This document shows, piece by piece, positions 49,148 through 58,983 of a stretch of DNA of 64,000 nt; within the stretch, counting starts at the first letter, position 1, and each line of letters begins with the position of its first letter. Location: assembly GCA_026182355.1 (NCBI GenBank), contig JAPFBL010000973.1:1-64000 (forward strand). The letters are read 5' to 3'. The position numbers were made by a program, and so were the translations under genes. Origin of the DNA: Hermatobates lingyangjiaoensis. Its lineage: Eukaryota > Arthropoda > Insecta > Hemiptera > Hermatobatidae. Below the pieces are notes generated by a model that saw only the letters and a program-made list of their open reading frames with translations, made no database searches and was not told where the DNA came from.

Positions 49148-52100
49148 ACGGGCCCGCGGATGTGAACGGCCCCGCGGAGCTCGTCGACGCGCTCGTGGCC
49201 GGACCGTCGCCGGAGGTCATGCTTTTCGGGGTGCGGCACCATTCGCCGGCCTGCGCCCGCGCGATCGTCGCCGCTGCGGAGAAATGGTGGCCGGAGGCGA
49301 TCGCCATCGAAATGCCCGCCGAATTGGCGCCGATGCTGCCGTGAGTCGCCGACCCCGGCACCGTCGCGCCGGTGGCCATCGCGGTCGGGGGCGGGTCCGG
49401 GCCGGGCCTGTACCCCTTCGCCGATTTCTCGCCGGAGCTGGCGACCCTCCGATGGGCGCACCGCGAGGGCGTCGACGCCCACTGCGTCGACCTGCTGGCG
49501 GGGGCGGTTATCGGTGAAGGGGGAAACGGCGAGGAAGGAAACGGCGATGGCGCGGGCGGCGAAGCGACCGCGATCGTGGACACCGCTGACCTCATCGACC
49601 AGGAGGCGTGGGACACGCGGGTCGAGGCCCGGTCGGTGGGCGCGCAGTGGCGGCGGGTGCGGCGCGCGGCGCTGGCCGTCGGAGTCGGCGCGCGTTTGGC
49701 GGAAACCCGGGTCGACGCCCGCACCCGCGCCCGCGAAGCGAACATGCGCGCCTGCCTGGAAGACCTGCGCGGGCGCAGTGTCATGGCGGTCGTCGGATCC
49801 TTCCACTGCCTGGCCCTCATGGACGGGGAACCGGCCCGGCCCGCCGAAGTCGCCGAAGCGCCGGTGTCGCTGGTTCCCTACGGCTTCGCCGAATTGGACT
49901 CGCGGTCCGGCTACGCCTCCGGCCAGACGGACGTCATCGGCTTCGGAGCGGACTTCGCCTGCACCGCCGACGGCTCGCGCATCTTCGCCAAGGTTCACGG
50001 GAGATTCCTCGAGTGGGACGCCGACGCCGCGGAATTCACCGGCGACGGCGTCGACGTGGCGGAACTTCCGAGGATCCTCGGCATCGGACCGTTGCCGATG
50101 CACGGCGACATCCGCGGCGTCGAGGCGTACCCGGCCTTCCCGGCCACCGCGGTCAGCCCGGCCGGAGCAACCGACGGCCGGCACTTCGCTGTCACCTACG
50201 CCATCGACGACCAATGGGGGGGCGACGACGCCGCTGGGGGACTTTCAGTCGCCGCGGCTTTTGACGCGGTCATTTCGCGCCCCGGCGGCGGGCGGTGGTT
50301 CGTGAACGGCATGCGCCTCGTCGACGCCTCCGACGGTGGGCTGCTGATCCGTCACGGCGGGGTCCTCGACGACTTGCCGCCGTCGGCGATCCACCTTCTG
50401 CGAACGAGATCGGAGGAAGCGAGCGCCGCGATGCGTTCCTTCACCGCCGAGGATGCGGAAGAACTTCTGGCCGCCATGTCGGTGGAGCCGGATCGCGAGG
50501 TGGACTTCGAGGGCGTCGAAGACCCCATCGCCACCGAGTGGCGGAACAGGGGGGCGCCGCAAAGCAGCGGCCCGGTCGGTCGACGCCGAGCCGGGTACCG
50601 ACGCGTGGGAGATCGCGCGGCGGCAGCTGGGCACCTCCGACCCGATGCTGGTCGGGCGGTGATCGAGGTCGCCGCCGACGTCGCGGCGCTGTCCCGCGGA
50701 TTCCGTGCGCTGGCCTCCTCCGACGAAGAGCCGGTGGATCGGTTCGCCATGTCCGCGGGCGCCCACTTTTTGCTCGGGGACCTGTCCGGGACGCGGTACC
50801 TCGCCGGGGCCGACAAGGAAGTCCCCGTCGCGTTGGCGGCGCTCGCCGCCGAACTGGCGGAGCCGGGATGCTCTGCGGGGCACGGCGGCGAGGGGACGAA
50901 AGGATTCGTCCGGTACATCGGCCACGAGCGGACTCTGCTCGCAATGTTGTCCGCCCCCGCCCTGGATCGGGCGCTTGTCCGCGAGATCACCGAGCTCCTG
51001 GGGGAACTCGTCGACGCGGGGGTGTTGTGCTCCGGGTGGACGACGCGCCGAGAGTAGGTGTCGTTGGTCCTCGAGGACGGATCGCCGCATTGGGAAGACG
51101 GCGCCTTCTACGCCGAGGTGATCGGGGACGACGAAGGCCGGTGGTGGCTGGTCGTCGCCCCGGACGACTCCGTGGCCTCCGACGACCGGATGTCCGCGGA
51201 GGAGTCTCTGGCGGGGCTCGACTCCCTCGACGCGCGCGGTGACGGGGTCCCCGACTTCGCCGCGCAGGCGGAGGCGGTGGCCGCCGGGACGAACCTCACC
51301 GCCGATGTCGCCCGATTCCTCGTCGGCGGCACCTCCGCGACGAGGGCCCACTTGTGGGGCGAGGTGCAGGACCGGCGCAAGGAGGCGCACAGGGAAGCAC
51401 TCGGCATGACGGCCGCCGCGTTCAACCGCGCACAGGGGGCCGTGCACGATATGCCGTGGCGCGTCATCGCCGCGATGGCATTGGCGGGATTGCCCGGCGG
51501 TGACGTGCCCCGCGCCGTCGCCGAGGGGCCGGACGCCGATGCGATGGTGGAGGCTTGGCGGCGAGAGACCGGTGACCTGGGTTTCCGGGTCACCGACTCC
51601 GAACGCGCCGCCATCGGCCGCACCGTCCGCGTCAACGCCGACAGGTACATCGATGCATCCTCCACTCGTTGCAGCTGGACGGGCGGAACCCGCATGACGT
51701 GAACTTCTACGTGGCTCCTCTGTTGACGCTCGCCTCGATGCGGGGCGAGGGTGACCCGATCCGGCCGTTCCTGCGGGAACAGTTCCGGCGTTTGTCGGCC
51801 GGAATAGAGCAGTCGCTCCAGGCGCCCCGGATCGTCCAATCGGTCAAGGGCGAGCTCGGCGGGGATTACTCGACCGTGGAGAACGAGACAGGGCTGCAAA
51901 TCCATCGCGTGCTCACCGAGGGGATCCTCGACGAACTGTTGGAGGATCTGGAATCCGACGAGGCTCATGCCGGGTCCGGTGAAGTCGAAGAAGCGCATGC
52001 GGGATCCGGGGAAGCCGGTGGCGTCCCCGACGGGCACCCGATGGATCCGCTCGTGTCGGCGCCGGAGACGGTGTCGCCGGTGATGGAGGCTTTGGGTCTT

Positions 52101-52502
52101 GACGAGGACGCCGCGCGGTACTTCCTGCAGGTCCTCGCGTTGGCCACTCCCACGGACGCGAACATCCGCGAATGGAACGGGTGGCGGAAGAAGAACATCG
52201 ATGCCGCCGCGTCGGAGCTGGTGGACAAGGGGCTGCTCGTCGAGGCTAAGCGTGCCGGTGCCGGCCGCACCAGGTTCCTGCCGGGTGGATGGCTTGATCC
52301 GTCGCCGGGTGAGAAGGGCATGGAGGTGTGGAAGGCGCCGCTGTATCTGTTGTGGCGGGACACCAAGATGCGTCCGGTGGGGCCGACGTGTCCGCCGTTG
52401 GTGCCGGTGCGGCAGTTGTTCGCCGATGCGTGGGAGCGCTTCGGCTCCGGTGATGTGCCGGGTTATGAGGAGTTGACCACTACTCGTTATCGGCGTCGGT
52501 AG
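49144..52502 (+). CDS. DUF5682 N-terminal module joined to the C-terminal part of a giant paralogue (copy A; two in-frame stops, frameshifts)
   Basis: GTG 49144 overlaps the MoxR stop. Residues 1-260 are DUF5682-like: VMLFGVRHHSPACARAIVAAAEKWWPEAIAIEMPAEL, YPFADFSPELATLRWAHREGVDAHCVDL, and PYGFAELDSRSGYASG. TGA 49342-49344 falls at an expected Trp. Near 49930 the sequence switches to one parallel to 54555-57029 of copy B: ACTADGSRIFAKVHGRFLEW, ILGIGPLPMHG, GGRWFVNGMRL. Compensating shifts lie near 50570 and 50650, TAG at 51055-51057, and a shift near 51655. The C-terminus resembles a winged helix (EWNGWRKKNIDAAASELVDKGLLVEAKRAGAGRTRFLPGG) and ends at 52502. The DUF5682 part is truncated. Confidence 0.65.
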
Positions 52503-52554
52503 CGAGTGACCGCCGTCGGTGGGCGTCGGCGGAGGGATGAGGTGTTTTCGGATC

Positions 52555-55500
52555 ATGGGGATCGGACCGGTTTACGCGGTAAATGACGCGACGGGCGGAG
52601 GCGATGGCCTCCTTCAAGCGGTGAACGACACGACGGATGGGGGCGAGGACCTGCTTCACGCGGTGACCTTTACAAGGGAAGGGCGGGTCGTCGTCAAGCT
52701 CGTGCCGGAGGCGCTGGTGGAGGCGGAAACCGTCGCGCAGGCGACGGTGGGCTTCGAGGCGGGGTCGTCGCGGCCGGTGGGTCGGGTTCGCCAGCGGGCG
52801 ATCGGATTCCCGGCGTGGCCGATCATCACGGATCCCGGCAATGCCCGGCATGCGTTGAATCTGGTGGGTGATTTGGAGTGGGCGCGTCGGCAAGCGCGGA
52901 CGAACCCGAAGAAGGTCGAGGAGCGCTTCGAGGGCCTTGTGGAGGGGCTGCGGGGGTCGGCGCCGCATTTCGTGCCGACCCTGTTGGAGGAGCTCGCGCG
53001 CATTTTCGTCGCGGCCGAGCGCGAGAAGCACGCTCGTCGATGGTTCGCCCTTGCCCGCGACATCGAGCGCGCGCATGGGCTGCCGGTCGACGCTGATCGG
53101 CATGAGGCGGCGTTCCTCGAATTCGCGGCCGACGGCGTCGTCGGCGCGTCCGAGCTGACCCGGGAAGCCGGCGACGCGATGGAACGATTCGACGATCCGT
53201 CCGAGGCATTCGAGCACGTGCTGCGCCTCAACTGCGCCCGCATCCGCGCCGGACAGCCGCCGCACGCGAACTGCGCCCGGGACCTGCGGAAGGTCGGCGC
53301 CGCCGCGGGTATTTCGGCCGACGACGCCGACGACCGGCTTTTCGACGCCATCGTCGGCATGTCCGCCGTGGATTCGGCCCCACCCGGATTCTGGAAGACC
53401 ACGCAGAAGTCGCTGGCGAGGTGGCTGCGCGCGAACCCCGGGCGCGCCGACCATTTCGTCGAGGTCAAGGCGGACTCATGGTCGTTGGACGAGTGGATCG
53501 GATTCCTCGAAGAACCAGGAGCGTAGGCACGGCTCGCGGCCGATCCGGATGCGCTCCAGGCGTGGATCCGGAAAGTGGTCGACTGCGGTGGCTTCCCACT
53601 GCTGGCGATCGTCAGTCCGCGATTCGTGGCCGCGATCGAAAGCCTGGGCACCAAGCTGCGCGGCACCCGCGTGTCCGCGAGATTCAGCGATTTGGCGGTC
53701 GATTACGTCGACGTCCTGACCGCGGCCGGCGTCGAGTGGGACGGCGAATCTCAATTGAGGTTTGATCGCAGTCTGCGGTGGCGGGATTGGGTGAGATCCG
53801 GGGTGCACACCCGGACCCTGGAGACGCTGCTCCACGATCCGGTGCTCGCCGATCTCGTCGACGATGTGGTGCCGTCGTGGATCCTCGGCACGGATCCGGA
53901 TCATTTCCTCGCGACCGAGGGAGGGCGCCGGGCCATCGGCCGGAAGCTTCGCGAGGTCGCGGACGCGCACGCGGCCAACATGGCTTCGCCGACGACTCTG
54001 GCGTACATCCATGAACATCACGTCCGCCATCTCCTGGATCCGCGCCTGGCCGGGGTCGACCTCGAGGCGGCGGCTGCGCTGCGCTCGTACGATCCGGCCG
54101 AGACTCTGGCGGGGGCGATCTGGGCCGGCGTACTCGCCGAACTGGCTCTGCCCGCTTTCGAGGAATCGGCGCGCCGAATGGTGCCCCCGGGGAAGACGGA
54201 ATGGTGGAAGGGGGCGGGCACCGTCAGGGTGTTCGACTCGTACCCGCGTTTGATCGTCGTCGTCGGCGACCGTTTCGCGGCCGTCGACGGCGATTCGGTC
54301 GTCGTCGAAGGGCAAATCCCGCCCGGCGCCGGGCACGTGACCGGGGCCTTGACCGTGGGCGATGAACTGGCGTTCTTCAACGGGGCGCCAGGTGGATGGA
54401 CCAATCACGTGCACTGGTATCGCGGTCCGACTGCGGCCATGCAGGATCCGTACATCAGCTTCGTCGGCGTGACCGTGGAAAATGCCGAGGGGCGAATCAC
54501 CGTTGGCGGTCTGCTCACCGCGCGGGACGTGACGGTTGCAGGCCTCTCCTTCCAGAAGCTGGCGTGCACCGCCGACACGTCCAGGGTGTTCGCCCACATC
54601 GACGGTGCGATGAGGGAATGGCTTCCCGCCGAGCGAGCGTTTTCGTCGGAACCCGTCGACGTCGACGCCATCCCGGGGATCCTGGGCATCGGGCCGCTCC
54701 CCGCCAACGACGGAATCAAGTGCTGCCAGGCGTATCCCGCTCGGCCCGGCGCCGTGGACGGGCCCGCGGGCAGCGCCGGTGGGCTCCACTTCTCCATCGG
54801 GTACCGGCTCGGCGACGAGTGGGGAGTGACCACGCCGCTGGGTGATTTCCGCGCCCGCGAACCGATTGCATCGGTCGTGCGGAGGCCTGCCGGCGGGCAT
54901 TGGCTGATGGGCGCGGAAATGCGGCTGCGCAATCCCGACACGGGGGCGTATCTGGCTGGCCGGAACGGGTTGCTCGATAGGCTGCCCCCGTCCGCGGTGC
55001 ACCGGATGCGTCCGCGATCGCCGTGGGTCAGCGAATTGATGCGTGCGTTCACCCGCGAATCGGCGGCGGAATTGCTGTCGGCGATGACGGGAGACTCGGA
55101 ACGCGGTTTCGATTTTCGGGACGTTCCGGCGGACCTAAAACTCAGTGACGTCGAAAATCGGTACGGCACGGAGCGTTGGCGCCCGTCGGTGGACGCGCGG
55201 CCCGGCACTTCGGCGTGGGAGACGGCGTCCCGGCTGTTGGGTACGTCCGATCCACTGTTGTTGAATGCGGTGATCGAACTCGCCGCCGATGCCATTGAAC
55301 TTGACCGCAGAGTGAAGGTCCTGCTTCCGGCAGCCGAGCGGTTCACGGTGTCGGCGGAGGCGATGTACCTGGTCGGCTGTCTTTCCGGCGACCAGCTGGT
55401 GATGGGGGGGATCGAAGGAATTCGCGGAGTCGTTGGGCGCGATCGCCGACGAGTTGGCCTCGCCTGGAACGACCGACGGCCGGAACATCGACACTTCGGG

Positions 55501-57029
55501 GCTCGTGCGGCACATCGGCCACGAGCGGGGACTCGTGGCCTTGCTCGCGGCCCCCGCGCTCGATCGGGCCTTGGTTCGAGAAGCCGTCGGGTTGCTCCGC
55601 GAACTGGTCGAAACCGGGGTGCTGTGTTCGGGGTGGCGCGCTCACCTTCTTGAGGCTCCGAAGGGGAACCGCCGCCCGAACATGCGGAAGATGCGATGGG
55701 AAGACTACGCGCTTTTCGTCGGATTCATGGTCGACGACGCCAGCGCGTGGCGCTGCTACCTGGCCCGCGATGATTCGCGGTGGGCTGCGGAGAAGGCGGC
55801 GACGCCCCGAGCAACCATTGGAGCCGGGAATGCCGACGACGACGGAATGAACGCGGACGACTTTCTCGCGGACTTGGCGGTTCTGGAGGAACGGGCGGCG
55901 CACGCGAACCATGACGCATCCGGATCCGGCGCCGGTGAGGCGATGCGCGAGGCTCCGTGGTCGGTGCGGGGAAAGGCGGCGGAGCTGGCCGCCGCGACGG
56001 ATTTGTCGGAGGACGCGGCCGCGTACCTGATCGGCGTCATCGCATCCCGATCGAGTGCGCACGGTGCGTTGGAGGAGAAGCAGCGGGAACGGACCGATGC
56101 GGTTCGCGAAGCGCTGGGCATGACGGCCGCCGCCTTCACGAGGGCACGCGACCGGGTGCGGGCGTTGCCCTGGGCGACCATCCGGAACATGGTCATCGCG
56201 GGGTTGCCCGGCGGCGATGTCCGCCGCATGGCCGAAGAGGGCCCCGATGTCTCCGCGATGGCCGCGGTCTGGGCACGGGATACCGGTGACGTGGGAATCC
56301 GGCTGACGGAGTTCGAACGCGCGGCGATGCGGCGGCCCCTCGCCTCGGAGGTGTTCGTGAGGTACCCGGACGAGGTGCTCGATGAGCTGCTCCGCCCGTT
56401 CGATTTCAAGGCCACCGACCCAGACTCGGTTGATCATTATGTTGCCCCGTTGCTGATCCTGGCGTCGCTGCGCCCGCCCGGTGACCCGGTCCGCCCCTTC
56501 ATCGGAGAGCAGCTTCGCGCGATCGCCGAGCAGGCGCCGGCGTGCCGGGAACGACGGGCGCGGTACCTCTTCTGCGTCGAGCTCGGCCCCGCACACGGTG
56601 GCTGCGGCGATGGAGTCCCTCGGCATCCACGAGAATGCGGCCCGCTACTTCCTGCAGATCCTGGCGTTGGCGGACCCGTCCGGCGCGAACGTCCGCGCGT
56701 GGAACGGGTGGCGCAAAAAGGACATCGACGCAGCCGCCGGCGTGTTGGTGGAAAAGGGTCTGCTCATCGAGGGCAGGCGAGCGGGCGCGGGCCGCACCCG
56801 ATTCCTGCCGGGTGGGTGGATGGAGCCCGGCCCGGGGGAGAAGACGATGGAGACGTGGAAGGCGCCGCTGCACCTGTTGTGGCGAGACGCCAGAGTCCGC
56901 CCCGTCGTGCCGACGTCCCCGCGCCTGGTGCCCATGCCCAGCCTGTACGCCCGCGCGTGGGAGCGGTTCGCCGGAGGTGACGTCCCCGGCTACGGGGAAT
57001 TGACCACCGAACGGTATCGGGGCCGGTAG
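52555..57029 (+). CDS. Giant protein of unknown function, copy B, with winged-helix-like C-terminus (in-frame TAG, two frameshifts)
   Basis: About 1,490 residues; the start is uncertain (ATG 52555 or ATG 52540). No known catalytic motif. The N-terminal third is helical (FWKTTQKSLARWLRANPGRADHFVEV). TAG 53524-53526 interrupts EEPGA-stop-ARLAADPDALQAWI. The middle contains repeated beta-rich segments (LGIGPLPANDGIKCCQAYPARPG, GYRLGDEWGVTTPLGDFRA). Shifts near 55420 and 56575 split off ADELASPGTTDGRNIDTSGLVRHIGHERGL and MESLGIHENAARYFLQILALADPSGANVRAWNGWRKKDIDAAAGVLVEKGLLIE. Similar large actinobacterial proteins sit near MoxR/DUF5682 genes. The function is unknown. Confidence 0.65.
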
Positions 57030-57035
57030 CCTCGG

Positions 57036-57055
57036 GGAAAGGTCTTCGGCTTTCC
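57036..57055 (+). terminator. Weak hairpin after copy B
   Basis: GGAAAG (57036-57041) pairs with CTTTCC across GTCTTCGG, a stable tetraloop-like turn, seven bases after the stop. There is no U-tract. Confidence 0.4.
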
Positions 57056-57146
57056 GACGGACACGGTGCCGTCGTCAAGCCGGGGCCCGCTTGCCACCGC
57101 ATGCGCCCGCCGCATGCACGCCACCGCCAGGAAAGAGGTACCGACG

Positions 57147-57659
57147 ATGCTCATGCCCCCGGAGAAATTCCGCGTGTACGGAAAGCTGCTCAAGGCCGCC
57201 GGTGAGCGGGTGCTCACCGATGACGAGATCGCGGAGCTCAACGAGCTGATGGCGGGCGACGTGCGCGCCGGGGGCCTGGACGTGCACCTGGGTGCGTCGT
57301 ACGTGGCCGTCGGCCCGCGTCTGATGAGCATGCGCGTGGAGATCGGTCCCGAGCATCTCCAACCATGGGGCGTCGCCAATGGTGGGGTATATGCAACCAT
57401 GGGCGAGTCCTGCGGTTCCATCGCTGGCTTCATCGCCGCGGGCGCCGACCGGCCCGTCGTCGGCGTGAACAACTCGACCGACTTCTACCGCTCCGCAGTC
57501 GCGGGGGATGCGATCATCTCCACGGCGTCGCCGGTGCATCTGGGCCGGACCTCGCAGGTGTGGGAGATCCGCCACACCCGCGAGGCCGACGGCAAGCTGC
57601 TGTCGCGCACCAACCTGCGGCTGGCGGTGCTGCCCGCGGGCCAGAACCCGGGGGAATAG
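57147..57659 (+). CDS. PaaI-family hotdog-fold thioesterase
   Basis: 170 residues, intact. ATG 57147 with GAAAGAGG upstream. The hotdog fold shows HLQPWGVANGGVYATMGESCGSIAGFIA, with the Asn-Gly-Gly turn and Glu/Ser active-site helix, and VGVNNSTDFYRSAVAGDAIISTASPVHLGRTSQVWEI. It acts on acyl-CoA thioesters, substrate unknown. In C. glutamicum a thioesterase likewise sits beside gnd; here the MoxR locus separates the two. It converges with pflA. Confidence 0.88.
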   Translation: MLMPPEKFRVYGKLLKAAGERVLTDDEIAELNELMAGDVRAGGLDVHLGASYVAVGPRLMSMRVEIGPEHLQPWGVANGGVYATMGESCGSIAGFIAAGADRPVVGVNNSTDFYRSAVAGDAIISTASPVHLGRTSQVWEIRHTREADGKLLSRTNLRLAVLPAGQNPGE

Positions 57660-57693
57660 GGACCGGGGAGAGGCGCGCGGAGCTGCGCACGGG

Positions 57694-57718
57694 GAAGGGC
57701 GCTTGGCGACGGCCCTTC
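57694..57718. terminator. Hairpin between convergent thioesterase and pflA
   Basis: GAAGGGC (57694-57700) and GCCCTTC (57712-57718) form a 7-base stem that overlaps the pflA stop codon. It could end transcripts from either side. Confidence 0.5.
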
Positions 57719-58607
57719 AGTGCGTGGTCAGCCCGCGCGCCCGGAACACGTCGCGGACCCGCTCCAGCGATTCCTTCGTCGGCGGGCGGACGTCGCCGAG
57801 CTCGTAGGTCATGCCCAGGTTCGCCCACTTGTCGGCGCCCATGTTGTGGAAGGGCAGGACCTCCACCCGCTCGACGCAGTCGGCCCAGCGGGCGACGATG
57901 TCGGCGGTCGCCTCTACGTTCGCGGGATCGTCGGTGAGCCCGGGGACCAGCACGAACCGCACCCACATCTTCTTCCCGTGCGCGACCAGGCGCTCGCCGA
58001 ACTCCAGCGTCGGCTTGAGCTGCCGGCCGGTCACGTTCTCGTAGGTCCCCGGCAGCCCCGATTTCACGTCGAGCATGAACAGGTCGACGAGGTCCAGTTC
58101 CCCGTCGCTGAGCCTGTGGCCGAGGTTGCCCGACGTGTCCACCGCCGTGTGGATGCCGGCTTCCTTCGCCGCCGCCAGCACCCGCTTGACGAAGGCCGGC
58201 TGGAACAGCGGCTCGCCGCCGGAAATGGTCAACCCGCCGCCCGAGGCGCGGAAGACCGTGCGGTAGCGCTTCACCCGGGCGATGACGTCCTCGACGCGCT
58301 CGAACGTGCCCTCGCGCAACTCCATCGTGTCCGGGTTGTGGCAGTACTTGCAGCGCAGCGGGCAGCCCGACATGAACAGGGTCATGCGCGTGCCGGGACC
58401 GTCGACGGAGGTGACCAGCTCCCAGGAATGGACCAGACCGATATCGCCGGTGCGGCGGGCGTCGAAAAGCGCCCTGCGATTGTGCTCGGCGACGTCGTCC
58501 CCGGGCGCGGCGGGGCCGGGCACGCCGCCCAACCCCTGCGCGGCGCCGCGCACCCGCGGGCCCCGCGAGGGGGCGACGGTGACTTTCCGGTTCAGGCCGT
58601 CGGCCAT
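57717..58607 (-). CDS. pflA: Pyruvate formate-lyase activating enzyme
   Basis: Radical SAM activase that installs the glycyl radical on pyruvate formate-lyase. 296 residues, intact, ATG 58607. An N-terminal extension of about 50 residues precedes the conserved TGDIGLVHSWELVTSVDGPGTRMTLFMSGCPLRCKYCHNP with CxxxCxxC. GGGLTISGGEPLFQP and LDVKSG are typical. It lies six bases after the stand-alone glycyl-radical gene, so the substrate protein and activase are cotranslated. Confidence 0.95.
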   Translation of the reverse strand: MADGLNRKVTVAPSRGPRVRGAAQGLGGVPGPAAPGDDVAEHNRRALFDARRTGDIGLVHSWELVTSVDGPGTRMTLFMSGCPLRCKYCHNPDTMELREGTFERVEDVIARVKRYRTVFRASGGGLTISGGEPLFQPAFVKRVLAAAKEAGIHTAVDTSGNLGHRLSDGELDLVDLFMLDVKSGLPGTYENVTGRQLKPTLEFGERLVAHGKKMWVRFVLVPGLTDDPANVEATADIVARWADCVERVEVLPFHNMGADKWANLGMTYELGDVRPPTKESLERVRDVFRARGLTTH

Positions 58608-58613
58608 GGGCGC

Positions 58614-58865
58614 CTACGCGCTTTCGTGGAAGGTGCGGTCCAGGACGTCGCGCTGCTGCTCGGCGGTGAGCTTGACGAAGTTCACCGCGTATCCCGACAC
58701 GCGGACCGTCAGGTTCGGGTACTTCTCCGGGGTGGCCATCGCATCCTCGAGTGTGGACTTGTCCAGCACGTTGATGTTGGCGTGGTACAGGCCGGAACCG
58801 GCGTTGTTGGCGGTGCGCTGCGCCTTCATGTCGGCGAGGCGCTCGTCGAAGGTCTTGGCGGACAT
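58614..58865 (-). CDS. grcA: Stand-alone glycyl-radical protein (GrcA/YfiD-like)
   Basis: 83 residues, intact. ATG 58865 with AGGAGA seven bases upstream. It is equivalent to the last 80 residues of a normal [57 protein letters not shown], with the radical glycine in RVSGYAV. In E. coli such a protein rescues damaged PFL. Here the neighbouring PflB lacks its own glycyl-radical end, so this protein is probably an obligatory subunit and the target of PflA. Confidence 0.93.
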   Translation of the reverse strand: MSAKTFDERLADMKAQRTANNAGSGLYHANINVLDKSTLEDAMATPEKYPNLTVRVSGYAVNFVKLTAEQQRDVLDRTFHESA

Positions 58866-58983
58866 CGGGGTCTCCTTGTCGTGTCGTGCCCGGCGGGGTG
58901 GTGCGGGCATCGGTTGTTTCGGCGTCGGTTGTGTCGGCTTCGGTTGCGTTCGGGGGCGTGGGGGTGGCCCGGGCGTGGCGCGG

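Noticed and set aside
4738..53526. Stop-codon reassignment or pyrrolysine use
   Set aside because: Expected residues at the stops differ (Trp, Tyr, Gln), all three stop codons occur, and most genes end normally with the same codons.
48044..57029. Classical restriction or phage-defence system
   Set aside because: No nuclease, methylase, reverse transcriptase, TIR or other known effector motif could be read in these frames.
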